From an uncultured Eubacteriales bacterium (GTDB taxonomy: Bacteria; Bacillota; Clostridia; Oscillospirales; Acutalibacteraceae), in NCBI GenBank assembly GCA_900313475.1, contig OMRJ01000100.1:1-5512 (forward strand): DNA of 5,512 nt, read 5' to 3'. Made by a program: the position numbers and the translations under genes. The notes below the pieces were generated by a model. It saw only the letters and a list, made by a program, of their open reading frames with translations, made no database searches and had not been told where the DNA came from. The number at the start of each line of letters is the position of its first letter. Position 1 is the first letter of the stretch. Positions 1 to 5,163 of the stretch are shown piece after piece.

Positions 1-110
1 CTTGTAAACGCGCTCGCGACGCGCCGACTTGCTACCAACTTTTTTCGGTATCAAGCGGTTAGGTTAATTTCTTTTTTATAAACCAATCCCGCTGCCGATT
101 GTTTTTGATT

Positions 111-132
111 CATGCGGAGATTTTTCCGCTTG
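111..132. repeat. Hairpin 1 of the left repeat copy
   Basis: CATGCGGA (111-118) faces TCCGCTTG (125-132) across a six-base T-rich loop, with one mismatch. The right copy has the same element at 5358-5379 with CAAGCGGA, which makes the eight-base stem perfect. The truncated copy at 5144-5150 keeps the GCGGA/CCGC stem ends but has a different loop. Confidence 0.6.
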
Positions 133-135
133 TAG

Positions 136-156
136 GGAACGCACACCGGGCGTTCC
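136..156. repeat. Hairpin 2 of the left repeat copy (GGAACGC/GCGTTCC)
   Basis: GGAACGC (136-142) and GCGTTCC (150-156) form a perfect seven-base stem around a seven-base loop. The same hairpin occurs without change in the two right-hand copies, at 5106-5126 and 5334-5354, in opposite orientation. It is the most strongly preserved part of the repeat in this window. Confidence 0.75.
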
Positions 157-237
157 GCGGTGGAAAACGCGGGCGAATGCCGTTCGGGCGGGCGACGGAC
201 AAATATAAAAACGACGAATATACTTTAAAACATGCAG

Positions 238-257
238 CGCCCGTCCGTCGACGGGCG
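238..257. repeat. Perfect 8-bp palindrome in the left repeat copy
   Basis: CGCCCGTC (238-245) and GACGGGCG (250-257) form a perfect stem around the loop CGTC. The corresponding part of the right copy (around 5222-5240) keeps the GTCCGTCGA centre but not the full stem. Neither side has a solid T-run, so I do not read it as a terminator. Confidence 0.55.
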
Positions 258-286
258 TTTCGTTATAATCGGGTGTTCCTCTCCGC

Positions 287-308
287 GGTCGGCGCAGGTG
301 CGCCGACC
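287..308. repeat. Perfect 10-bp palindrome in the left repeat copy
   Basis: GGTCGGCGCA (287-296) pairs perfectly with TGCGCCGACC (299-308) across a two-base GG loop. The right copy holds the equivalent palindrome at 5166-5187, with the same CGCAGGTGCG centre but different stem bases. One stem pair has changed on both sides (G-C to C-G). Neither copy is followed by a T-run. It marks the inner limit of recognisable repeat on this side. Confidence 0.7.
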
Positions 309-332
309 CTGCGATTCGGGCGGATGCGCCGC

Positions 333-365
333 AAAACAAAACGGTGAAGCCGTCCTGCTTCACCG
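333..365 (-). terminator. Rho-independent terminator of hup and the operon
   Basis: On the minus strand, ten bases after the hup stop, CGGTGAAGC pairs with GCTTCACCG (342-365) around a six-base loop. TTTTGTTTT (341-333) follows directly. This is a standard intrinsic terminator and marks the operon's 3' end. On the plus strand the same stem is followed, after four bases, by a run of seven T (370-376), so it may also stop transcription arriving from the left repeat. Confidence 0.88.
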
Positions 366-374
366 CATGTTTTT

Positions 375-647
375 TTATTTAACTGCTTCTTTGAGTGCCG
401 CGCCGGCCTTGAATCCGGGAACCTTGCAGGCTGCGACCGTAATCTTTTCACCTGTTCTGGGGTTGCGTGTCTCTTTTGCGGCTCTTTCGCGGACATCGAA
501 TGTGCCGAAGCCGATAAGCTGAACCTTATCGCCCTTCTTGAGAGCATCTGTAACTGCGTCGAAAACCGCTTTTGTAGCTGCCTCCGCATCTTTTTTTGAA
601 AGTCCCGACTTCTCGGCTACTGCCGCAATAAGTTCTGTTTTGTTCAT
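375..647 (-). CDS. hup: HU family DNA-binding protein
   Basis: The product is a 90-residue histone-like protein of the HU/IHF family, a dimer that binds and bends DNA in the nucleoid without strict sequence specificity. The sequence shows the usual full length. The N-terminal helices (MNKTELIAAVAEKSGLSKKD, 1-20, continuing to about 37) form the dimer body. They are followed by the conserved IGFGTF turn (45-50) and the DNA-binding arm with RNPRTGE (61-67), whose Pro63 corresponds to the residue that wedges into DNA in known HU structures. The C-terminal KVPGFKAGAALKEAV helix is intact. The ATG start is secure: AGGAGG lies seven bases upstream. It is the last gene of the block, 68 bases after mazG, and is followed by a strong terminator. 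HU is normally very abundant, so a promoter of its own would be expected, but I could not identify a convincing one in the 68-base gap. Confidence 0.97.
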   Translation of the reverse strand: MNKTELIAAVAEKSGLSKKDAEAATKAVFDAVTDALKKGDKVQLIGFGTFDVRERAAKETRNPRTGEKITVAACKVPGFKAGAALKEAVK

Positions 648-654
648 CTTTTTT

Positions 655-660
655 CCTCCT
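655..660 (-). promoter_or_regulatory. Ribosome binding site of hup
   Basis: AGGAGG lies on the minus strand, seven bases before the ATG. It is a perfect Shine-Dalgarno sequence and the strongest site in the window together with that of the flippase gene. This fits an abundant HU protein. Confidence 0.9.
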
Positions 661-673
661 GATTTATTCCAAA

Positions 674-689
674 GCCGGCTGTTTCCGGC
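674..689 (-). other. Small hairpin in the mazG-hup gap
   Basis: GCCGG (674-678) and CCGGC (685-689) form a five-base stem around a six-base loop. On the minus strand only three T follow, so it is a poor terminator at best. It sits between the mazG stop and the hup ribosome binding site. It could protect a processed hup mRNA end, attenuate read-through, or mean nothing; the sequence does not decide. Confidence 0.35.
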
Positions 690-715
690 GTTTGTTCGTT
701 TTTCTGCCGTCCGCT

Positions 716-1534
716 TTACTGTGCGGCGGTCTGTTTTTTTGCTTCATTCCAGAGCCTGTCCAGCTCCTCGGTCGGTGCCGACTTCATGTCGACGCCGTTT
801 TCCTTCGCGAGACGCTCCGTAATTTTGAACCGCGCGGCGAACTTGTCCGTTGCCGCCGTGAGTGCTTCTTCACCGTCGACGTGTGCAAAACGGCAAACAT
901 TTACGCACGCAAAGAGCAAATCGCCGATTTCCTCCTCGGTGTGTCCTGCGTTGCCGCCGTGCAGTGCGTCCTTTACCTCGCCCGCTTCCTCATACACCTT
1001 GTCGAGTGCGCCCGAAATATCGTCCCAATCAAAGCCCGCCTTTGCGGCTTTGTGCTGAATCTTCTGCGCGCGCATAAGAGCGGGCAGCTCACGCGGTACG
1101 GATTCGATGCTTTCGGATACGCTTTTTTGCTTTTTGGTCTGCATTTTTATCGCGTCCCAGTTTGTCAGCACCTCGCCCGTGGAGGAAACTTCAACATTCC
1201 CGAACACGTGCGGATGGCGAACGATGAGCTTTTTGCATATCCCGTCGCAGACATCGTCAAACGTGAAAGCGCTCTCCTCCGTCGCCATCTGTGTGTGGAG
1301 CACTATCTGCAAAAGCACGTCGCCCAGCTCCTCGCGGAGCATTTCTGGGCTTTTTTTGTTTATTGCCTCCACAACCTCATACGTTTCTTCGATGAAATTT
1401 TTCCTGATGCTCTCGTGCGTCTGCTCTCTGTCCCACGGACATCCGCCCGGCGCGCGAAGCACGGCAATGATCTTAACAAGATCCGCCGCAGTGTATTTAT
1501 CCTTAAACTCAAAATTGCTTACCGTAGGAATCAC
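716..1534 (-). CDS. mazG: Nucleoside triphosphate pyrophosphohydrolase MazG
   Basis: MazG cleaves NTPs and dNTPs to the monophosphate and pyrophosphate, and is thought to clean damaged or excess nucleotides from the pool. Both tandem MazG domains are present. Counting from the chosen GTG, the N-terminal domain has LRAPGGCPWD (26-35), EETYE (49-53) and EELGD (68-72). The C-terminal domain has KAAKAGFDW (163-171), EEAGE (182-186) and EEIGD (201-205). These acidic EExxE and ExxD sets bind Mg2+ in the family. The length (272) is close to E. coli MazG (about 263). The tetrapyrrole-methylase domain fused to MazG in B. subtilis YabN is absent. Start choice: GTG at 1534 follows AAAAGGA, though only two to three bases away. 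The in-frame ATG at 1603 adds 23 residues that look non-conserved and has no ribosome binding site. The neighbours are the flippase gene upstream and hup downstream, the usual clostridial order. Confidence 0.93.
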   Translation of the reverse strand: MIPTVSNFEFKDKYTAADLVKIIAVLRAPGGCPWDREQTHESIRKNFIEETYEVVEAINKKSPEMLREELGDVLLQIVLHTQMATEESAFTFDDVCDGICKKLIVRHPHVFGNVEVSSTGEVLTNWDAIKMQTKKQKSVSESIESVPRELPALMRAQKIQHKAAKAGFDWDDISGALDKVYEEAGEVKDALHGGNAGHTEEEIGDLLFACVNVCRFAHVDGEEALTAATDKFAARFKITERLAKENGVDMKSAPTEELDRLWNEAKKQTAAQ

Positions 1535-1676
1535 CGTCCTTTTGTAATTCGGAACCGACGCGGCGAATGTCGAAAAACAAGCCGATTTTTTCCGAAGCCG
1601 CATTCGGCACGCGATTGCGACGCGCGATTCGGCAGCAAAGCCGCGATGCGGCGAGAATTTGCATGCACGCGTTATT
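1535..1676 (-). other. 142-base gap between flippase gene and mazG
   Basis: This gap is GC-rich with several short CG-rich inverted and direct repeats. One example is GCCGC/GCGGC at 1640-1652; another is the repeated GCGATT near 1611-1629. No stem is followed by a real T-run, so I see no terminator. I also found no convincing -35/-10 pair. The stretch 1535-1603 is open in the mazG frame, and an ATG-started MazG would use it. It is not a copy of the repeat that flanks the operon. Confidence 0.5.
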
Positions 1677-3449
1677 TTACCCTAAAAGTCCGTATTTTTC
1701 AAGTACTTTTACGATTTTTCTTCCTTTGGGAAGCATTATTATGTCTTCCCGTGACAGAGAACGTGTCGCAAAGAGGGAAAGCGCATAGCATACAACCGCG
1801 GCAAACACTGCGGCAAACACCGCTATATTGTTTGCGGAGAAAAATCCGCCGAGTCCCTGTTCGGGAATAACTTTTTTGTAAATACCGTTCACAGCCCATG
1901 CGGCGACGCCCGAAAGCACCGCGCAAAACAGCGGCTTTAAGAAGGTTACGCGCCAATCGTATTTGACATCTGCGGTTTTCGCGAGGGCGATAAGACCGTA
2001 TGCGACCATGACGGTGTTGCATAGAATTGAGCCTATCGCCGCGCCCTGTATATTTACGGACGGAATGCTGACGAGCGCGAAATTCGACACAAGCTTCACC
2101 GCCGCGCCGATTGCCATTGCCTTTATCGGGACATCGGTTCTGTCCACGACCTGAAGCATGTTCGTTATCGGCTGCGTGAGCGCCAGAAAGACAACCGAAA
2201 CGCCGTACATCATCAGGATAGGCGCAACGTAGGGCAGCGCGGGCGCGTTTATCTCGCTCGAGCCGTATATGAGATTTAAGAGGTCGGGAGCAAGCGCCGC
2301 CATGCCGCAGCCTGCCGGATAGGCAACAAGAAGCGTCAGACGTATGACCGACTGAATGCTCCTGTCCACGGCGTGAGCGTCACGGTTGACCCACGCACGG
2401 GTGAGAACGGGGATTGCGCTCAAGCCGAAGGTTATAGTAAAAGTGGGGACAATGTTTTTTATTTCGATTACGGTATCATATGCGCCGTAGAGATAGTCCT
2501 TGAAGTTGACAGCGGTTTCGGGAGTAAAGCCGCGCGCGGAGATTATGCCGGGGTACATCGCCGCCACCGTGTCGAAGTCTGTGGAGAGGACGTACATAAG
2601 GCGGTTCGGAATTACCCAGTTGTCAATTAAAGTTGTAATATTGAAGATAAGCGAACTGACGGCGATAGGCACCGCGAGCGCGACAAGCTGCTTTGCGAGA
2701 GCGCCGAACGGCTCCGCTTCGGGAGAATTGCGCAGCTCGCGCGTTGTTATCGAGCGGCGGTCAAAGCGGCGGCGCAGGACGAGATACAAAAGACCCATCA
2801 GCGAGCCGACCGTTACACCTGCGATTGCGGCGGCGGCAGCCCATGCCTGCTGCTTTTCGGTAATGATATCCTTAAAGTACGGGATTTCGTCCGCAAACGA
2901 CGCGCCCGTACCGATAACGATGTTTATAAACAGCCAGCCGAATATCAGCTTGCCGCCGGCTTCAAACACCTGCGACACCGCAGAGGGCGTCATGCTGCCG
3001 AGTCCCTGATAATAGCCGCGGTAGCCGCTCATAACGCAGCAGAAAAACAGCGAAGGCGCAATGGCGATTATCGCAGGAACGGCATTCAGCACGCCGTCCG
3101 ACACCGAGGACGCAAACGGTACGGACACGAGCACTATTACCGCCGTGCCTACCGCACCGAGGAATGAAAACAGCCACACGGACACCTTAAACAGCTTTTT
3201 GACGTCTTTATAGCAGCCCTGTGCCGCCTTTGCGGCAACCATCTTTGCGACGGCGGTGGGCAGCCCCGCGAGGGCGATGGAATAAACGGGCGTGTAGAGT
3301 GCGTAGGCTGTCGCGTAGTAGCTCTTGCCCTCCATGCCTATTTTGTAGGTGACGTATATTTTGAAAAATACACCGATAATTTTTACCGCTATTATCGCCG
3401 CAGACAGAATAAGCGCGCCGTTTATCAGCGACTGGTTCTTTTTCGCCAT
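1677..3449 (-). CDS. spoVB: SpoVB/MurJ-like polysaccharide flippase (MOP superfamily)
   Basis: This is a 590-residue integral membrane protein of the polysaccharide-transporter branch of the MOP (MATE-like) superfamily. Relatives move undecaprenyl-linked precursors across the cytoplasmic membrane. MurJ is the lipid II flippase and SpoVB is its sporulation-cortex relative in Bacillus. About 14 hydrophobic segments are visible, for example near 10-33, 47-68, 90-113, 120-140, 203-227, 250-275, 447-470 and 543-563. The family hallmark is clear: RGYYQG (144-149) followed by MTPSAVSQVFEAG (153-165). The basic, hydrophilic C-terminus (about 564-590) is probably cytoplasmic. ATG with GGGAGG six bases upstream gives a confident start. 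The gene begins 15 bases after hemZ and is followed by mazG and hup, matching the place of B. subtilis yabM beside yabN. The substrate cannot be told from sequence; the symbol is at family level, and yabM or a MurJ role are alternatives. Confidence 0.93.
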   Translation of the reverse strand: MAKKNQSLINGALILSAAIIAVKIIGVFFKIYVTYKIGMEGKSYYATAYALYTPVYSIALAGLPTAVAKMVAAKAAQGCYKDVKKLFKVSVWLFSFLGAVGTAVIVLVSVPFASSVSDGVLNAVPAIIAIAPSLFFCCVMSGYRGYYQGLGSMTPSAVSQVFEAGGKLIFGWLFINIVIGTGASFADEIPYFKDIITEKQQAWAAAAAIAGVTVGSLMGLLYLVLRRRFDRRSITTRELRNSPEAEPFGALAKQLVALAVPIAVSSLIFNITTLIDNWVIPNRLMYVLSTDFDTVAAMYPGIISARGFTPETAVNFKDYLYGAYDTVIEIKNIVPTFTITFGLSAIPVLTRAWVNRDAHAVDRSIQSVIRLTLLVAYPAGCGMAALAPDLLNLIYGSSEINAPALPYVAPILMMYGVSVVFLALTQPITNMLQVVDRTDVPIKAMAIGAAVKLVSNFALVSIPSVNIQGAAIGSILCNTVMVAYGLIALAKTADVKYDWRVTFLKPLFCAVLSGVAAWAVNGIYKKVIPEQGLGGFFSANNIAVFAAVFAAVVCYALSLFATRSLSREDIIMLPKGRKIVKVLEKYGLLG

Positions 3450-3455
3450 GCCGAG

Positions 3456-3461
3456 CCTCCC
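3456..3461 (-). promoter_or_regulatory. Ribosome binding site of the flippase gene
   Basis: GGGAGG lies six bases before the ATG, inside the 15-base gap after the hemZ stop codon. The tight spacing implies co-transcription with hemZ and possibly translational coupling. Confidence 0.85.
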
Positions 3462-3464
3462 GTT

Positions 3465-4943
3465 TTATTTGCTTTCTTCGGTTATTCGCAGTCCGCTTTG
3501 AGCCTTGCGTTCAAGCAGCTCGCCGAACCTGTTAATATATTCATACGGATATTTGAAGTTATATATGCGCTCAACTTTTTCGCCGCCGAACGACGTGAGC
3601 TTTGTCACCGCACCGCCGCCGCATGCGACAACGGAGTGCAGCTCCTCCATCATGCAGATGTTGTAAAGGCTCTCCGTGCCCGGCTTGCACCAGCCGATGT
3701 TTTCGAGGTTGCCTACGCTCTTTGATTGGCGGTACATATAGTACGGCTCATATCCCGCGCCGGTGAGCAGTCCCTGCGCGAAATCGGTCATTCTCACCGT
3801 GTCGCGGCAGACGGAATCCGTCTCATGCTCCGTGACGAGCGAAGCCGAGCGCTTGAGCGCAAGCGTGTGCACCGTGATGTTTTCGGGCGCAAGCTCAACC
3901 GCCTTTTCGATGCTGCGGCAAAAGCTTTCGTATGTGTCGCCGGTAAGCCCCGCTATGAAATCCATGTTGATGCTGTCAAAGCCGATTTCCCTCGCAAGCA
4001 GATACTTTTCGACCGCGTCCGCGCCCGTGTGGGGTCTGCCGATGTTTTTGAGCACCTCGTCGGAGAAGGTCTGCGGATTGATGCTTATGCGCGTAACGCC
4101 CGCGTTTTTGAGCACCGTCAGCTTTTCGCGGTCGACCGTGTCGGGACGTCCCGCTTCAACCGTAAATTCACGCGCCGATTTCATGTCAAACGACGACGCG
4201 AGCGTGTCGGTTATCTTTTTCAAATCCTCTGCGGAGAATGAGGTGGGTGTGCCGCCGCCGACGTAGACGGTTTCAAGCCGCAGTCCCGCTTCGTTTGCAA
4301 GACGCGCGGAAAATTCGATTTCACGGCACAGCAGACGGACATAGTCGGGAATAAGCTTTTTCGCAGAGGCTATCGAGTGTGACACAAAAGAGCAGTAGGA
4401 GCAGCGCGTGGGACAGAACGGAATCGACACATAGAGCGAAAAGGAGTCGGGCGTGTTGAGCGAAACGGCGCGTTTCTGCGCGTTTGCGACCGACAGCGCA
4501 AGGCGCGATTTTGCGTCCGAAACAAGATATTCGTCACGGAATATTTCGAGCGCCTGTTCATCTCCCTTTTTGCAGGCAAGACGGCGCATGAGCTTTGACG
4601 GACGAACCCCTGTGAGAATGCCCCACGGCGGCACGGTTCCGGTAATCTCCGAGAACACGCGCACCATCGTTTTGGCAAGCTGCTTTTCGCCGTCGGGAAT
4701 GCCCGCGTCCTCTTCGTGAGGCGGCAGTATAAAAGAATATTCCGCCGCTCTGCCGTCAATTTCGGCGCGGCAGTAATACTCCGTGCCGCCTGCCGACGGA
4801 GCTTCACGGGTGAAAACACGCCGCGTGTCACTGTCCCCGTCGGAGGGAGCCTGCGCGAAAGCTATCTTTTCAAGCGGAAAGAATATCCGCGTTATCTTTT
4901 CGCACTCATATAAATATGTATGTCCGTCTGTGTAGATTATCAT
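3465..4943 (-). CDS. hemZ: HemZ family coproporphyrinogen dehydrogenase (radical SAM)
   Basis: This is a 492-residue radical SAM enzyme of the HemN/HemW/HemZ group. HemZ is annotated as converting coproporphyrinogen III to protoporphyrinogen IX without oxygen, but this activity is less well established than for HemN, and some HemZ carriers may not make heme. Counting from ATG 4943, the [4Fe-4S] cluster motif CPTRCSYC has Cys177, Cys181 and Cys184. The SAM-binding GGGTPT follows at about 229-234, then RISINPQTF (285-293) in the barrel. The HemZ-type WGILTGVRPSKLMRR (107-121) precedes the radical SAM core. The C-terminal part has YYMYRQSKSVGNLENIGW near 421-438. Start choice: ATG 4943 gives an N-terminus reading MIIYTDGHTYLYECEKITRI, which fits the family as I know it. 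A TTG at 4985 adds 14 residues; neither site has a good ribosome binding site. It is the first gene of the block. Confidence 0.93.
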   Translation of the reverse strand: MIIYTDGHTYLYECEKITRIFFPLEKIAFAQAPSDGDSDTRRVFTREAPSAGGTEYYCRAEIDGRAAEYSFILPPHEEDAGIPDGEKQLAKTMVRVFSEITGTVPPWGILTGVRPSKLMRRLACKKGDEQALEIFRDEYLVSDAKSRLALSVANAQKRAVSLNTPDSFSLYVSIPFCPTRCSYCSFVSHSIASAKKLIPDYVRLLCREIEFSARLANEAGLRLETVYVGGGTPTSFSAEDLKKITDTLASSFDMKSAREFTVEAGRPDTVDREKLTVLKNAGVTRISINPQTFSDEVLKNIGRPHTGADAVEKYLLAREIGFDSINMDFIAGLTGDTYESFCRSIEKAVELAPENITVHTLALKRSASLVTEHETDSVCRDTVRMTDFAQGLLTGAGYEPYYMYRQSKSVGNLENIGWCKPGTESLYNICMMEELHSVVACGGGAVTKLTSFGGEKVERIYNFKYPYEYINRFGELLERKAQSGLRITEESK

Positions 4944-5017
4944 AATATCAATTCGGTTTCCGTTTGTTTTGGTGATATCCCGCAAGAGGGAAGAAATCGC
5001 TTTGCGGAAATCAATAG
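4944..5017 (-). other. hemZ leader region
   Basis: This 74-base stretch lies between the hemZ ATG and the truncated repeat copy. No AGGAGG-like site is found at normal distance; the best purine stretch is GGAAA about 11-14 bases before the ATG. CCGCAA (4980-4985) and TTGCGG (5002-5007) could pair around a 16-base loop, a weak hint of leader structure. No riboswitch class is recognised. Confidence 0.4.
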
Positions 5018-5022
5018 TTTAT

Positions 5023-5038
5023 TGTGTAAATGTGTAAA
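5023..5038. repeat. Tandem 8-base repeat TGTGTAAA x2
   Basis: TGTGTAAA occurs twice in direct succession (5023-5030 and 5031-5038). The sister copy at 5261-5270 has only one TGTGT followed by GATT. The duplication accounts for most of the length difference between the two tandem copies. It lies at or just after the transcription start expected from the motif at 5048-5056. Confidence 0.6.
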
Positions 5039-5047
5039 TTTTTTTCG

Positions 5048-5056
5048 ATAATATCA
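5048..5056 (-). promoter_or_regulatory. Candidate extended -10 promoter for the hemZ operon, borne by the repeat
   Basis: On the minus strand this reads TGATATTAT: TATTAT matches five of six bases of the -10 consensus, and TG sits one base upstream as in extended -10 promoters. The expected start would be near 5041, giving a leader of roughly 100 bases before the hemZ ATG. No good -35 is present (TTCGGT at best). The same nine bases occur in the sister copy at 5276-5284. This is a motif match only. Confidence 0.35.
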
Positions 5057-5163
5057 TGTTACCCCGTCGACCGAACGAAAATCATCCGCACAAGTTTTCC
5101 ACCGCGGAACGCCCGGTGTGCGTTCCCTACAGGCGGTAACCTGTCCGCATTACTTGTACTTGT

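Larger units (their letters stand above)
1..310 (+). repeat. Left copy of a hairpin-rich interspersed repeat (arm of long inverted repeat)
   Basis: This stretch is the inverted counterpart of 5164-5490. By eye, 31-168 matches the reverse complement of 5322-5459 over 138 bases with five substitutions (at 45, 47, 88, 99 and 113) and no gaps. Exact runs include 48-87 and 114-168. Positions 1-22 still match the reverse complement of about 5469-5490 with four substitutions, so the repeat runs off the left edge of the window. From 169 to 310 the match is weaker but continues in the same order: a CGACGG block, a GTCCGTCGA block, a TTATAATC-like block and a CGCAGGTGCG palindrome. It contains hairpins at 111-132, 136-156, 238-257 and 287-308. 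No convincing protein is encoded. It lies just beyond the hup terminator, so it fills the sequence 3' of the operon. Confidence 0.85.
5018..5150 (-). repeat. Truncated tandem copy of the flanking repeat
   Basis: Positions 5046-5136 match 5274-5364 over 91 bases with three substitutions, at a constant offset of 228 bases. The match continues to the left into a shared TTTATTGTGT block, with copy 5018-5045 about 11 bases longer. To the right it runs through the GCGGA/CCGC hairpin ends up to about 5150. This copy lacks the outer 90 bases of the unit (the part seen at 5380-5490). It includes the GGAACGC hairpin (5106-5126) and a promoter-like motif (5048-5056). It ends 75 bases before the hemZ ATG, so it is part of the operon's upstream region. 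Confidence 0.85.

Noticed and set aside
264..269. Perfect TATAAT on the plus strand in the left repeat copy
   Set aside because: No -35-like sequence lies 16-18 bases upstream (the region is GC-rich hairpin), and there is no TG extension. The only downstream target is the hup terminator in antisense.
99..347. 82-residue open frame on the plus strand sharing the VGNAHRAFRGGK stretch
   Set aside because: It is the same repeat read in the left copy. The protein diverges entirely after the conserved hairpin, there is no ribosome binding site, and the frame runs through the hup terminator.
1640..1652. GCCGC/GCGGC stem after the flippase gene as a terminator
   Set aside because: The stem is only five base pairs with a three-base loop and just three T following on the minus strand, which is too weak to call.
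692..1870. 392-residue open frame on the plus strand, the longest on that strand
   Set aside because: It is antisense to mazG and the flippase gene's 3' end. Its composition is that of a mirror frame (rich in Arg, Cys, Leu and Phe without domains), while the opposite strand encodes clear MazG motifs.
3726..4266. Two overlapping plus-strand frames of about 170 residues inside hemZ
   Set aside because: Both are antisense shadows of the GC-rich hemZ codons. Neither has a recognisable motif or ribosome binding site.
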